A stretch of DNA of 34,294 bases from CAYGZM01 sp964354365 (GCA_964354365.1 CAYGZM010000028.1:1-34294), one strand, 5' to 3'; counted from the stretch's first letter, positions 7,362 to 15,996 are shown. Program-made: numbers and translations. Notes: generated from the sequence alone by a model not told the origin.

Positions 7362-7910
7362 ATGATGAGAGAGGACAGATTAAGAGAATTGTTGAATAAG
7401 CTGGGTGATTTCACGGTGGAGCCGGTCCGCCCGGACCTCGACGAGGACATCAGGCATCAGATTCCTCACAGGCTCGTGCGGCACAGGGTGAGCTGGAATA
7501 CGTTCAGCATCATAATAGACCTGAGACTGAGCAGGTCGGTGGCGGCGGCGGTAATAATCATCACGATGTTCCTCTGGGCGAGCTTTTTAGCGGGGTGGAA
7601 CGGGTCGGCGGACGGGATGTATCAGGACAGCCTGCTGCTGCTTAAATACGGCCTGGCGGGTGAGAACGTCGGCAGGGCCGAAGCGCTGGAAAGCATCGAG
7701 AACTTCCATAAGATGCTTGTTGACCAGGGCAAAGCGGTCACTTTCTACGGCAAGGGCGCCGACCCGGACGACAACCATATAATCCTGATGCACTGGAGAT
7801 TGCCGGACGGAAGATACCGGGTGATCTTCAATGATTTGAGCTCAAAAACGGTCTCGCCGGCGACACTGATAACGCTGCAGGCCTACATGCTCGAAAAGCA
7901 TACGCAATAA
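7362..7910 (+). CDS. Single-span membrane protein paired with the ECF sigma factor
   Basis: A 182-residue protein: a charged cytosolic N-terminus of about 60 residues, one membrane segment at about residues 60-77 (VAAAVIIITMFLWASFLAGW), and an outside part of about 100 residues. The C-terminal segment TFYGKGADPDDNHIILMHW with GRYRVIFNDLSSKTV aligns without gaps to a part of the LamG membrane protein encoded next to the second ECF sigma factor (near 14,720-14,880). AAGGAG lies a few bases upstream; ATG 7362 or 7365 may be used. Position and topology suggest an anti-sigma-like partner, but HCCxxC or other zinc anti-sigma motifs are absent, so this is inference. Confidence 0.7.
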   Translation: MMREDRLRELLNKLGDFTVEPVRPDLDEDIRHQIPHRLVRHRVSWNTFSIIIDLRLSRSVAAAVIIITMFLWASFLAGWNGSADGMYQDSLLLLKYGLAGENVGRAEALESIENFHKMLVDQGKAVTFYGKGADPDDNHIILMHWRLPDGRYRVIFNDLSSKTVSPATLITLQAYMLEKHTQ

Positions 7911-7939
7911 CGGGCGTTTATACTGAAGGAGTAATAGAT

Positions 7940-8851
7940 ATGAGTGCGCGACAGGAATCGGCTCGGCGGGGAGGAGCGTGCAACAGGTGTCCAGGCGGAT
8001 TTACGTTGGTGGAGCTTCTGGTGGTTATAGCCATCATCGCGCTTTTGATGGCGATTTTGATGCCGGCGCTGAGCCGGGTGAGAAACCAGGCGCAGACGAT
8101 TCGCTGCGCGGCAAACCTGAAACAGTGGGGCTTGATGTTCAATTTCTACACTGAGGACTTCGACGGCTTTTTCAACGAAGGCTGGGGCTACGCTGACTGG
8201 CACCCCGGGAAGTCGGCTGAGATGGGGTTGTGGATGAATGCCTTGCGCCCATACTACAAGGACAACTGGGACCTGCTGCTGTGCCCGACGGCCAAGGTAG
8301 AGGTCCTGGGCTCGGGCGACATGGGCACGTTTAAGGCCTAGTGGCGGAACGTCGCTGTGCCGGGGGGAGGAACATACCGCTATGTCGGCAGCTACAGCAT
8401 AAACAACTGGACCAACCGTATGAGAGACGGTTTCCCGCGCGGGGCCCGCCTAGTGGAATGGTTCTGGAGAACCACAAAAGACACGAGGGCTGTAATTGAC
8501 GCGGCTGGGACAAAGGGCAGCCCGGTTCCGAGGAGTAACATACCGGTCTTTGCGGATAACACGTGGCACGATGCCTGGCCGTTAGCCAATGATACACCTG
8601 CTCCAACTGCCGATGCGGCCGGATGGTCAGACTTCGGCACAACCAATGAGATGTGGCAATTCTGCATAAACCGGCACGACGGCTTTACGGACTTTTTGTT
8701 TATGGATTGGTCCGTCCGGAAGGTTGGGCTCAAAGAGCTGTGGACATTGAAGTGGCACCGGGCATTCAACACGGCTGGTCCCTGGACTAAGGCCGGCGGC
8801 GTCCGCGCCGCCGACTGGCCGAAATGGATGCAACGATTCAAGGATTACTAA
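7940..8851 (+). pseudogene. Type II secretion/pilin-like (DUF1559-type) pseudopilin, broken by an in-frame TAG
   Basis: The frame opens at ATG 7940 with AAGGAG eight bases upstream. It encodes a prepilin leader ending in GG, then FTLVELLVVIAIIALLMAI, the conserved N-terminal methylation helix. The frame continues to MGTFKA, hits TAG at 8339-8341, and continues in the same frame with WRNVAVPGGGTYRYVGSYSI through FLFMDWSVRKVGLKELWTLK to RFKDY and a stop at 8851. Both halves match one planctomycete pseudopilin of about 303 residues (leader, GSYSIN motif, 'DG...FMDWSVRKVGLKELW' end). A single substitution (for example CAG or TGG to TAG) or a sequencing error explains the break. TAG is used as a normal stop by several genes here, so recoding is unlikely. 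It is the third gene of the sigma operon. Confidence 0.8.
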
Positions 8852-8910
8852 GGGCGGTGGGCGGGATGCGGACCATAATGAGGAAGCTGCGTGGCGAGGC
8901 TCGTTCTAAT

Positions 8911-8944
8911 AGATTCCTCGGCTGCGCTCGGAATGACAAATTGG
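8911..8944. repeat. 34-bp dispersed repeat, copy 1
   Basis: AGATTCCTCGGCTGCGCTCG followed by GAATGACAAATTGG. It differs from the copy at 23755-23788 at two positions. It lies between the pseudopilin gene and the convergent HTH-receiver gene. It belongs to the group of short repeats in this window that end in (A)ATGAC. Confidence 0.7.
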
Positions 8945-8960
8945 GTCTTGTCAGCGTGCC

Positions 8961-9539
8961 TTAGTAGATAATAGCCGTGGCCTCTTCGATCTTTCTGATG
9001 ACCTCTTTGATATCGCTGCAGTCGGATATGCAGGCATCGAAACCCTTGCGGAGCAACGCGGCGGACTCGGATTGGCCCAGGTGGCCGGCAAGTGCGATGA
9101 TCTTTATGGTCTGGAGGTCGTCATCTGCTTTGAGGCTTTCGCATATCCCGCCGGCGTCTATGCCGTCGGCCAGCAGGTTTATCAGCAGGACGTGCGGTGC
9201 GAATTTCTGAACGACCGCCCCGGTCTGAAAGGTGGTTCCAACAGTCCACACTTCATAATCGGCTTTGTTTTTGAGGGTCTCGGCCAGGGTCAAGGCCGAG
9301 TCCTTATTGCTGTCCACGACGAGCACGCGTATCTTGCCAACGGGAAACCCCGCCGTGGGCATATTGTGAACCTTCATAAAGCGTACAAGCTCGCTGACGG
9401 GGATTCTTCTATCCTTGCTGCCTGGAATGCGATAGCCCTTGAGCTGTCCGTTGTCAAACCACTTGGAGACCGTGCGGGGCGCCACGTTGCAGATTTTGGC
9501 CACGTCGCCGGTCGTCAGTACGTTTTTCCCTTTTGCCAT
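8961..9539 (-). CDS. HTH (excisionase/MerR-like) regulator with a degenerate receiver domain
   Basis: A 192-residue protein. Residues 8-58 are an excisionase-type winged HTH (LTTGDVAKICNVAPRTVSKW, then KGYRIPGSKDRRIPVSELVRF). Residues ~70-190 follow the receiver fold of response regulators (IRVLVVDSNKDSALTLAETL...HVLLINLLADGID...IKIIALAGH...GFDACISD). Key receiver residues are lost: the phosphoacceptor position in LLINLL is Asn rather than Asp, the second acidic residue of the DD pair is Ser (VDSN), and the conserved Lys near the end is Asp. It is therefore unlikely to be phosphorylated and may sense something else or dimerise constitutively. It is divergent from the DegT aminotransferase gene across a 284-base spacer, so that gene is a possible target. 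Confidence 0.82.
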   Translation of the reverse strand: MAKGKNVLTTGDVAKICNVAPRTVSKWFDNGQLKGYRIPGSKDRRIPVSELVRFMKVHNMPTAGFPVGKIRVLVVDSNKDSALTLAETLKNKADYEVWTVGTTFQTGAVVQKFAPHVLLINLLADGIDAGGICESLKADDDLQTIKIIALAGHLGQSESAALLRKGFDACISDCSDIKEVIRKIEEATAIIY

Positions 9540-9762
9540 CTCAAGAAATTCCTACAACATCTTCGTAGCTAATCCGGCATTATCTTCGGTTGTAAACGGG
9601 AGTCTGTTTAGCGTGGAGAGGCCATTTTTCGCCGCAGGAGCGAATTAGCGATTGTCCCTCGAATCGCACGTCCTATAAGTCCGGCGTGTTCGTTGGAGGG
9701 CGCAGGGCGTGCAAGCAGCCGCCGAATCGCCTCAAGAGGGACTTCAACCCACGAGAATATCT

Positions 9763-9790
9763 TTGATTCATCCGCAACAAAGGCTACAAT
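9763..9790 (+). promoter_or_regulatory. Predicted promoter of the aminotransferase gene
   Basis: TTGATT (9763-9768) and TACAAT (9785-9790) have a 16-base spacer. Transcription would start near 9797, 27 bases before the ATG at 9824, which has AAGGAG at about 9808. Confidence 0.45.
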
Positions 9791-9823
9791 TTTGCCGATT
9801 GCACAAGTAAGGAGCTCTGAGTT

Positions 9824-10948
9824 ATGCAGATACATCTGTCTCGACCGGACATCACGGAAAAGGAAATTGAGGCGGTATGCGATGTTCTTCGCAGTCCGAA
9901 TCTCTCGCTCGGCCCGAAGCTGGACGAATTCGAGCGGGCCTTCGCGGAGTACATCGGGACTAAACGGGCGGTGGCCGTGAACAGCGGTACGAGCGGCCTG
10001 TTTTTGTGTATGCTGGCGATGGGCATCGGGCCGGGCGACGAGGTTATCACGACGCCCTTTACTTTCATTGCATCGACGAATTGCATAATGATGGTCGGGG
10101 CCAGACCGGTCTTTGTCGATATTGACCCGGAGAACCTGAACATCGACCCGGCCGGAATCGAGGCAAAGATTACCGACAAGACAAAGGCGATTCTTCCAGT
10201 CGATGTGTTCGGCAGCCCGGCGGGGTTTGAGGAGGTCTGCCAAATCGCACGAAAGCATAATCTGCCGGTGCTCGAGGATAGCTGCGAGGCGCTCGGCTCG
10301 GAACTGAACGGGAAAATGGTTGGCACGTTTGGGGCTATGAGCGTCTTTGCATTTTACCCGAACAAGCAAATGACGACCGGCGAAGGCGGAATGATTATGA
10401 GCGATGACGACGAGTTGGCCGATATGTGCATGTCGCTTCGCAACCAGGGCAGAGGCAAGGGCGGCGGGTGGCTCGGGCACGAACGGCTCGGGTACAACTT
10501 TCGATTGAGCGATATCAACTGCGCGCTGGGGATCGCGCAGCTTTCAAGAATCGAAGAAATCAAGGCCAAGCGCAAAAAGGTCGCGCGGATGTATCAGGAG
10601 ATACTGGCTTCGGAGGACAGGCTGATTGTGCCGAGCGAGCCGGAGGGCTGTGATATAAGCTGGTTCGTATTTGTAGTCCGCCTCGCCGAAGAATTCAGTA
10701 TTGAGCAGCGGAACCGAGTCCTCAAAGGGATGACAGAGCGTGGGATCCAGGTCGGTAATTACTTTCCGCCGGTGCACCTGCAGCCGTTTATGGTCGAGCG
10801 ATTCGGCTACAAAGCGGGTGATTTCCCGATTACGGAATCCGTATCGCAGAGGACAATAGCGCTACCCTTCTACAACAATCTGACCAAAGGCGAAATCGCA
10901 CAGGTCTGCAGAACGCTCAGAGACGTCCTGGACCTGTCCCCTATCTGA
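9824..10948 (+). CDS. DegT/DnrJ/EryC1/StrS-type PLP-dependent sugar aminotransferase
   Basis: A 374-residue protein matching the DegT/DnrJ/EryC1/StrS family over its full length. Hallmarks are the N-terminal LSRPDITEKEIEAVCDVLRS, VAVNSGTSGLFLCMLA (cofactor phosphate-binding region), DEVITTPFTFIASTN, VFVDIDPENLNID, PVLEDSCEALGS, and the lysine of FYPNKQMTTGEGGMI at residue 181, which forms the Schiff base with PLP. The family transaminates nucleotide-linked keto-sugars for surface polysaccharide, O-antigen or antibiotic sugars. No sugar dehydratase neighbours it, so the substrate is unknown; the nucleotide-sugar dehydrogenase at 27.4 kb is too far away to link. A good ribosome-binding site (AAGGAG) sets the start. 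The 174 bases after the stop hold no clear terminator. Confidence 0.92.
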   Translation: MQIHLSRPDITEKEIEAVCDVLRSPNLSLGPKLDEFERAFAEYIGTKRAVAVNSGTSGLFLCMLAMGIGPGDEVITTPFTFIASTNCIMMVGARPVFVDIDPENLNIDPAGIEAKITDKTKAILPVDVFGSPAGFEEVCQIARKHNLPVLEDSCEALGSELNGKMVGTFGAMSVFAFYPNKQMTTGEGGMIMSDDDELADMCMSLRNQGRGKGGGWLGHERLGYNFRLSDINCALGIAQLSRIEEIKAKRKKVARMYQEILASEDRLIVPSEPEGCDISWFVFVVRLAEEFSIEQRNRVLKGMTERGIQVGNYFPPVHLQPFMVERFGYKAGDFPITESVSQRTIALPFYNNLTKGEIAQVCRTLRDVLDLSPI

Positions 10949-11122
10949 ACTCGCAGTCTGAGTCCCGATAATCACTAAAGGTGAGGATAAACCGCATCAT
11001 TTTTTGGCTTTTGGCATTTGGCAGAGGGGGATTTTTATATTAAGTATTAGGTAGAGGCACACGGGTAAGACCGGCTGGGGGCCGAGACCGATTGAGTGTT
11101 GCTATACTGGATGGGAGATTTG

Positions 11123-11398
11123 ATGAGAGGTTGGAGAACGAAATTCATTTTTGTGCTGGTTGTCTATTTCGCAGGTTTCGCAACTGCAATCTACACGCTG
11201 GCGCCGGCGCCTGAGAATCGGGCCGGCAATCCCGGGGGAAAGGGCATCTTGAGCTCGTCGATCAACTCGGACGAGCTCGTGCAATCCTTAAATTCTGGAA
11301 TGCACAAGGCCATCGAGGCAGGCAAGGACGCAGCGTGGCGAACGGCGAAATTTCTCAAAGAGAAAATCAACGCCCGGCAGAGTGAATCGAGCGGTTAG
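11123..11398 (+). CDS. Small single-span membrane protein, function unknown
   Basis: A 91-residue protein: MRGWRTKF, then a hydrophobic stretch FIFVLVVYFAGFATAIYTLA (about residues 8-27), then a hydrophilic, probably external tail with amphipathic helices (SDELVQSLNSGMHKAIEAGK). The start is placed at ATG 11123 because GGGAG lies five bases before it; a GTG at 11096 would add nine codons. I do not recognise the family. It follows the aminotransferase by 174 bases on the same strand. The next gene is convergent. Confidence 0.6.
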   Translation: MRGWRTKFIFVLVVYFAGFATAIYTLAPAPENRAGNPGGKGILSSSINSDELVQSLNSGMHKAIEAGKDAAWRTAKFLKEKINARQSESSG

Positions 11399-11678
11399 GC
11401 GCCGGCCTGGCCGGCTCGGCGCAATTGTCTTGATTGCCAACGTGTCTGGCACGTTGCGCTTGCGGAACTCTTCGGAGGGGGTATATGCAACACCGATTGG
11501 CCGTGGGTCGCCGGGGGCCCACGGCCCCTATTATTTCAGAGCGAAGTGAAGGAGCAAACTGTGCGCGGAATCCGGCCAGCAAATAATGGAATTCCACCGC
11601 GCAATCCAGATGCTTCGACTTCGACTCAGCATGACAGCTCATCAAACCATTTGCGATGGGGCACCGGGCCTGGCGTTG
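11399..11678. other. Intergenic cluster of hairpins and a short dispersed repeat
   Basis: This spacer contains three perfect or near-perfect stems: GCGCCG/CGGCGC at about 11400-11423, CAACGTG/CACGTTG at about 11439-11457, and GGCCGTGGG/CCCACGGCC at about 11500-11528. At 11608-11636 is a further short repeat of the ATGAC group (TGCTTCGACTTCGACTCAGC then ATGACA). No coding frame is convincing. A T-run is lacking after the stems, so a classical terminator is not clear, although the region lies between convergent genes. Confidence 0.45.
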
Positions 11679-13586
11679 TCACAAACGCACTTCCAGTGTT
11701 TCGCCCTTTTCGGACGCGATAGATTCCACGTTGCTTATCGTCTTGACCTTACCCGTTCCCAATTCCCCGACCTTCACAGTGTATTTGCCGGCTTTGAAGA
11801 CCTTCGGCGTGAACGAAGCGCCCTTGATACGGAGGGTATAAACGATCTCGCCGTCGGCCTCGTCGATTACCTGCACGACCGGGTCCTTCATACCGGAAAC
11901 TTTTAGAGTGGGAAGATATGCGACGGCTTGCCGTGCGTAGTTGTCCTGCTGCTTGATGGTCCTGGGCCAGCCGGGGTACTGCTTCGTTTTCGGGTCGGTG
12001 ATGTCAACATTCCGAGGCCAGCACTCGATGGTGATTTCCCTGCTTTTCTTATTGAACTTGACAACGCCGAAACCGGCCGCTCGCGTTGTCAGTTTGTCAC
12101 CGTCGTTCGCCCCAGGGCTTGGATTGGCGACGGCCAGCACTGTCACCTTGTTCCCGAAGCCGTCGAGGAACTCGCCGGTGTATTCCGGGGCGCCCGGCTC
12201 GCGATTCCTGCCCGGCTCAAGCGGACTCCACCACCGCAGATAGAGGTTCGCAATGGAAGGGACGCCGAAGGAATAGCAGGAATCGTTCCAGTCATCTATG
12301 CCGTGGTGAAAGATCATGGCGAGGTGCTGGTCGCCGGCGATGTGAATGGCAAATGCACTCCGTATCTCGGCGATTGCCTTGTTGCGGCCGGTCTGGGGCC
12401 AGCCGTTGGAATCCATATCGGCGTGCAGGCGATTGCTTATACCGCCGTGAATGTGTGCGCCGCCGCAGAAAAGCGTCTGCGAGAGGACCGCCTTCATCTC
12501 GGCGCCGCGCCAGTCGTTCCCCCACTCGCGGAGGAACTTCAACTGGCGTTCGCCCAGGAGCGTCGCGCCGGGCACATCGACACTCTTGGGATCATAGTTG
12601 GGGTCTGTAATATGGTCCGGGCGAGGTCCCTGCTGCGGAACCAGGCCCTGCGGACCCGACTTGAACTTTCGATCCTCGATGACAGCAAAACTTATGCCGC
12701 CGACATTGAGCGCGGTGTAATAGACGCCGATGCCCTGCTCGATGAGCGTGGGGTCATAAGGGTCGGGCAAGTGGCTTGTTTGTGCCCGCTCGACCTCTTT
12801 GACGTACTCTACCGGCTTGAAATATCCGCCGTCATGACCGGCGCCGGTATTGGACTTTTTGCCGCCTGCGCCCCAGAGGTTGGCCTGGCCGACGTCGTGG
12901 TCGTCGGGGATTGTCACCGTGGGAATGTTGCGGATGGCCTCGCCGAAGTCCCTGCCGAACTTGAGCCAGGCCGCGTAATGCCTATTATGGTCATAGACCT
13001 GGTCGCCGGAGAAGAAAAGAAGGTCGGGCTTCAGCTTTTTTATGTTCTCGACTATGTCATCGCGGGATATGTCGCCGCCGTGCGCGGGGCTGATCGAATT
13101 GCCCGTAAAGGCGAATATAGTTATCACGTCTTTCTCAACCGGGTCCCTTTTGATTGTCCCGGTGTAAAATGCATCTTTGCCGTGGGCAACGCGATACTCA
13201 ATGTCCTTAGTCATATCCCAGTTCTCGACGCGAAACGGCGCGGTCCAGCCCTGCTCGATGACCTCCGTCCGGGCGATCTGCCTCCACTTGCCGTTTTCTT
13301 TGACCTCGAGCCGGACTTTCCGCTCTTCTGCTTCCAGCAGTGGATACAACTGCGCGTTTAGCTTCATTATGTTGTTGTGAACCGTATAGAGGGCAAAGCA
13401 AATCACCTTGTCCCTCGAGACTTCCGGGATGCTCAGAAGGTCGGCTCCTGCTTTCGCCGGCGCGGTCTTCTTCACCGCCGCTTTCTTCGTCGCAGCTTTC
13501 TTTGCCTCGGCGGCCCCACACCCGGCTGCACAAAGGCCGACCACAATGATCCCCACCAGGACTTTCCTGACGATTGACTTATCCAT
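11679..13586 (-). CDS. PhoD-like exported metallophosphoesterase
   Basis: A 635-residue protein. The start at 13586 has AGGAGG nine bases upstream and opens a signal peptide (VRKVLVGIIVVGLCAAG) that could be a lipoprotein signal with Cys23. An Ala/Lys-rich linker follows. The catalytic part has the metal-binding motifs of PhoD-like phosphatases: LLFFSGDQVYDHNRHYAAW, TVTIPDDHDVG, and CGGAHIHGG and AFAIHIAGDQHLAM. PhoD-type enzymes hydrolyse phosphodiesters and monoesters outside the cytoplasm. The C-terminal ~120 residues (ADGEIVYTLRIKGASFTPKV) look like a small beta-sandwich. It is transcribed away from the LamG gene and separated from it by a strong terminator, so it has its own promoter. 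Substrate not determined. Confidence 0.85.
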   Translation of the reverse strand: MDKSIVRKVLVGIIVVGLCAAGCGAAEAKKAATKKAAVKKTAPAKAGADLLSIPEVSRDKVICFALYTVHNNIMKLNAQLYPLLEAEERKVRLEVKENGKWRQIARTEVIEQGWTAPFRVENWDMTKDIEYRVAHGKDAFYTGTIKRDPVEKDVITIFAFTGNSISPAHGGDISRDDIVENIKKLKPDLLFFSGDQVYDHNRHYAAWLKFGRDFGEAIRNIPTVTIPDDHDVGQANLWGAGGKKSNTGAGHDGGYFKPVEYVKEVERAQTSHLPDPYDPTLIEQGIGVYYTALNVGGISFAVIEDRKFKSGPQGLVPQQGPRPDHITDPNYDPKSVDVPGATLLGERQLKFLREWGNDWRGAEMKAVLSQTLFCGGAHIHGGISNRLHADMDSNGWPQTGRNKAIAEIRSAFAIHIAGDQHLAMIFHHGIDDWNDSCYSFGVPSIANLYLRWWSPLEPGRNREPGAPEYTGEFLDGFGNKVTVLAVANPSPGANDGDKLTTRAAGFGVVKFNKKSREITIECWPRNVDITDPKTKQYPGWPRTIKQQDNYARQAVAYLPTLKVSGMKDPVVQVIDEADGEIVYTLRIKGASFTPKVFKAGKYTVKVGELGTGKVKTISNVESIASEKGETLEVRL

Positions 13587-13756
13587 TGTCGTTGTCCTCC
13601 TTTTGACATTCTGACCGATGTTTTCGGGCTGAACTTCAGCGTCCCGGCGAACGTGCGCGAGACCATTGTTTGGCCAGAATATCAAATCCCTCCCTTAATC
13701 GCAAGTGCGAGAATTTTCAGCGCCACCCCAGAGCAATCGCGGTCAAAGCCGGAGAC

Positions 13757-13789
13757 AAAAAAAGGCCGGGTCAGGTTGGCCCGGCCTTT
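13757..13789 (-). terminator. Intrinsic terminator of the ECF sigma/LamG operon
   Basis: On the minus strand a perfect 10-bp stem (AAAGGCCGGG/CCCGGCCTTT) with a 9-base loop is followed by a run of seven T. It sits 24 bases after the stop of the LamG protein gene and upstream of the phosphatase gene. Confidence 0.88.
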
Positions 13790-13812
13790 CTCTCTCGGTT
13801 TAAGGGCAGAGG

Positions 13813-15996
13813 TCACTCTTTGTTAGAAATGGCTGCGACCTCTTCGGGGGTCATACCATAGCTGTAGATGCGGACATCGTCGATAAGACCGTTCCAGAAG
13901 CGGCTCGGTTTCTGGGAATTGTCGCCAATTAAGACCGCTTTGTCATCGAGGCGTATCCTGCCGGATGCCGGTTGCGAGATGTCAAGCCGGCCGTCGATGT
14001 ATAGATAGATGTTTTGGCCGTCATAGACTCCGGCGACGTGATGCCATTGGCCGTCGTTTGCGTCAATGGTCCCGTAGAGACTACCCCACATGCTGCCGGG
14101 GATGACGAGACCCGTGCAGGCGAATTCGAGGGCATAGCCGCGGCGCTGTCCCTGGAGCCGCCAGGAGCGGTCGCCTTTTGTGACTATGGCCTGCCATCTC
14201 TTGTCGATTTTGTCGGTCTTTATCCAGGCCGAAACCGTTATCTGACTGGTGATAGTGAAGTTGTTGCTGTCTATGATCTCGATGTAGTCGCCCTGTCCGT
14301 CGAAGTTGAGCGCGCCGCCGATTATTCCGGCGGTCCAGGCCGGATTGCCGACGAGCTTGCCCTGATAACCTCCGGCGACGGCGTTGGCCGCGGTGTCTCC
14401 TGAGCCGTCATCGAGCTTCCAGTGGGCGACGAGTCGGCCGGTGTTGAAGCTCCAGGTATCTCCCACAGCAATTGAACCATCGGGCTGGACCTCATCCACA
14501 CGCCAGTAGTAGGTGGTGCCTCTCTGAAGCGTCGCCGGTCCGGCAGACTCGGTTATGACCTCGCCGAGCAGTGTTAGCCGGTCGGGGTGGACGCCGAAGC
14601 GCACTTTATGGGCGACGGCATAAGCTCCGGGCATCCACGCGAGCTTTAGCCCCGTCAGCACGGTTCCTTCGGCTCCGTCGGCTGGGTAGGGCTTGATGGC
14701 GGTCGGCTTGGGATTCAGGGGCGCGGCTTCGAGCTTTTCCAGCTCCTGGGACGTGACCTCCCTGACAGACAAATCACCGAAGATCACTTTGTATTTGCCG
14801 CTGTCGGTCTTCCACCGCATCAATACGGCGTGGGGGAACTCCTCGGTGACTATAGCGCCATAGTACGCGAGGTCCTTTCCTTCCGATGCGAGCTTCGCAT
14901 AATACGTACCGGCCATCTGGAGGTTCATCATCTTCTGGCGGCCTTCCGGCTGGGTCGGTTCGGTCATTGGGTCGCCGAAGTGGGTAATCATTTCGTTCTG
15001 AAATTCCTCCATTATTTTTATCGCATTCAGCTCGCTGGGGTATTTGCCGCCGCTTACCTCGGCAAACAAACCAAGCACTTCGAGGTAGAATTTCTCGTCG
15101 TCCGAGAATTCGACCTCAGCCATAAGTTTGTAGTCGTCCGGTATAGTGGGGGTCAAGGCGCCGGGCTCGACCTCGACATCCCATTCAAAACCATAGACCG
15201 TCATATCCATCATCATCTTGCCGTCCTCTGCGAGGATTTTGATGTCGTACCTAACGGGCAGCTTGGTGCTCGTATCGACCCAGAGCCGACCGATCACATT
15301 GCCGAGGACGTTTTCGACGATATTCGGGTCATTGGATTCAAAACCTTCGACCTCGATGCCGTCCACCACGCTGCGGCCAAGCTCGGTGTATTCGCTCTCC
15401 ATAAACTGCCTGACTATCGCTCGCGGGTCGCCGTTCTCTTTTTGCATCTTCCAGAAGATGTCGTCGGTCAGCTTTATGCGCATATACTGTTTTTGATCGG
15501 GCATAACCGAAACAATCGCCTTTTCGTCCAGCACAACGTAGGTCTCGCTGATGAGGTAGTCGCCGGTGCGAGCGGTCATCTGCATTCCAACGTCCTTTGC
15601 AATGACGGCTTTCATTTCCATCTCGATAGGCCTGTTTGCGGGCATACCGGGGACATTCGCCATATTCATTTTCATGTTATACGTGAACGCCTTGACGCGC
15701 TCGATCTTTTGCAGCACCTCGGCCAGCACAACACCGCCTCCGGATTCGATGATGGTCAGGCCCACCCACACCGCGACAATTATCACGGTGGCAGCGGCTA
15801 ATTTTGTAATTCTACTTTTCATAATGGTTCTCCAAAGATCCGACCGGCTTGCGGTCGGTATCGCTCTTTCTGTCTTTTTCATCGCGGCCAGGGCATCGCC
15901 GAGGATTCTCCTATCCATCTCGGGGCCGGCCGACGTTTCGATATTGTCAAGATACGACTTCTTAACCAGACGCTCTATGTTCTTTAAGTGTCTCAT
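13813..15996 (-). CDS. Membrane-anchored LolA-like/LamG protein coupled to an ECF sigma factor
   Basis: A 727-residue protein, parts in order: a cytosolic N-terminus of about 65 residues; one membrane helix (ITKLAAATVIIVAVWVGLTI, about 65-86); an outside domain to about 330 reminiscent of LolA/outer-membrane lipoprotein-sorting proteins (VVLAEVLQKIERVKAFTYNM, YLISETYVVLDEKAIV); a segment at about 385-430 (YYGAIVTEEFPHAVLMRWK, GKYKVIFGDLSVREV) that matches the protein of the first sigma operon; a fibronectin-like module (~432-520, TYYWRVDEVQPDGS); and a C-terminal LamG/concanavalin-type domain (~521-727, LNFDGQGDYIEI, WHHVAGVYDGQNIYLYIDG, GLIDDVRIYSYGMTPEEV). It starts in the sigma gene's stop (ATGA overlap), so it probably senses or restrains that sigma factor; LamG domains often bind glycans. 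Confidence 0.82.
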   Translation of the reverse strand: MRHLKNIERLVKKSYLDNIETSAGPEMDRRILGDALAAMKKTERAIPTASRSDLWRTIMKSRITKLAAATVIIVAVWVGLTIIESGGGVVLAEVLQKIERVKAFTYNMKMNMANVPGMPANRPIEMEMKAVIAKDVGMQMTARTGDYLISETYVVLDEKAIVSVMPDQKQYMRIKLTDDIFWKMQKENGDPRAIVRQFMESEYTELGRSVVDGIEVEGFESNDPNIVENVLGNVIGRLWVDTSTKLPVRYDIKILAEDGKMMMDMTVYGFEWDVEVEPGALTPTIPDDYKLMAEVEFSDDEKFYLEVLGLFAEVSGGKYPSELNAIKIMEEFQNEMITHFGDPMTEPTQPEGRQKMMNLQMAGTYYAKLASEGKDLAYYGAIVTEEFPHAVLMRWKTDSGKYKVIFGDLSVREVTSQELEKLEAAPLNPKPTAIKPYPADGAEGTVLTGLKLAWMPGAYAVAHKVRFGVHPDRLTLLGEVITESAGPATLQRGTTYYWRVDEVQPDGSIAVGDTWSFNTGRLVAHWKLDDGSGDTAANAVAGGYQGKLVGNPAWTAGIIGGALNFDGQGDYIEIIDSNNFTITSQITVSAWIKTDKIDKRWQAIVTKGDRSWRLQGQRRGYALEFACTGLVIPGSMWGSLYGTIDANDGQWHHVAGVYDGQNIYLYIDGRLDISQPASGRIRLDDKAVLIGDNSQKPSRFWNGLIDDVRIYSYGMTPEEVAAISNKE

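Noticed and set aside
8339..8341. Amber codon as an inserted amino acid (recoding)
   Set aside because: TAG ends several intact genes in this window, for example at 5506, 11398, 17996 and 25824, so general recoding is not supported.
9608..9840. Minus-strand reading frame before the aminotransferase gene that looks protein-like (KIVAFVADESKIFSW)
   Set aside because: Its continuation upstream is antisense to the aminotransferase gene and no start or ribosome-binding site supports a separate gene; GC-rich antisense frames often look like this.
11394..11424. Possible integron attC site starting GTTAGGC after the small membrane protein gene
   Set aside because: The facing core site and the expected spaced inverted arms are missing, and the accessory genes are not arranged as one-orientation cassettes.
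11928..13361. Long plus-strand frame of 477 codons
   Set aside because: Entirely antisense to the PhoD-like phosphatase, whose metal motifs and signal peptide show that the minus strand is coding.
14830..15801. Plus-strand frame of 323 codons
   Set aside because: Antisense to the LamG membrane protein, with His-rich composition typical of shadow frames.
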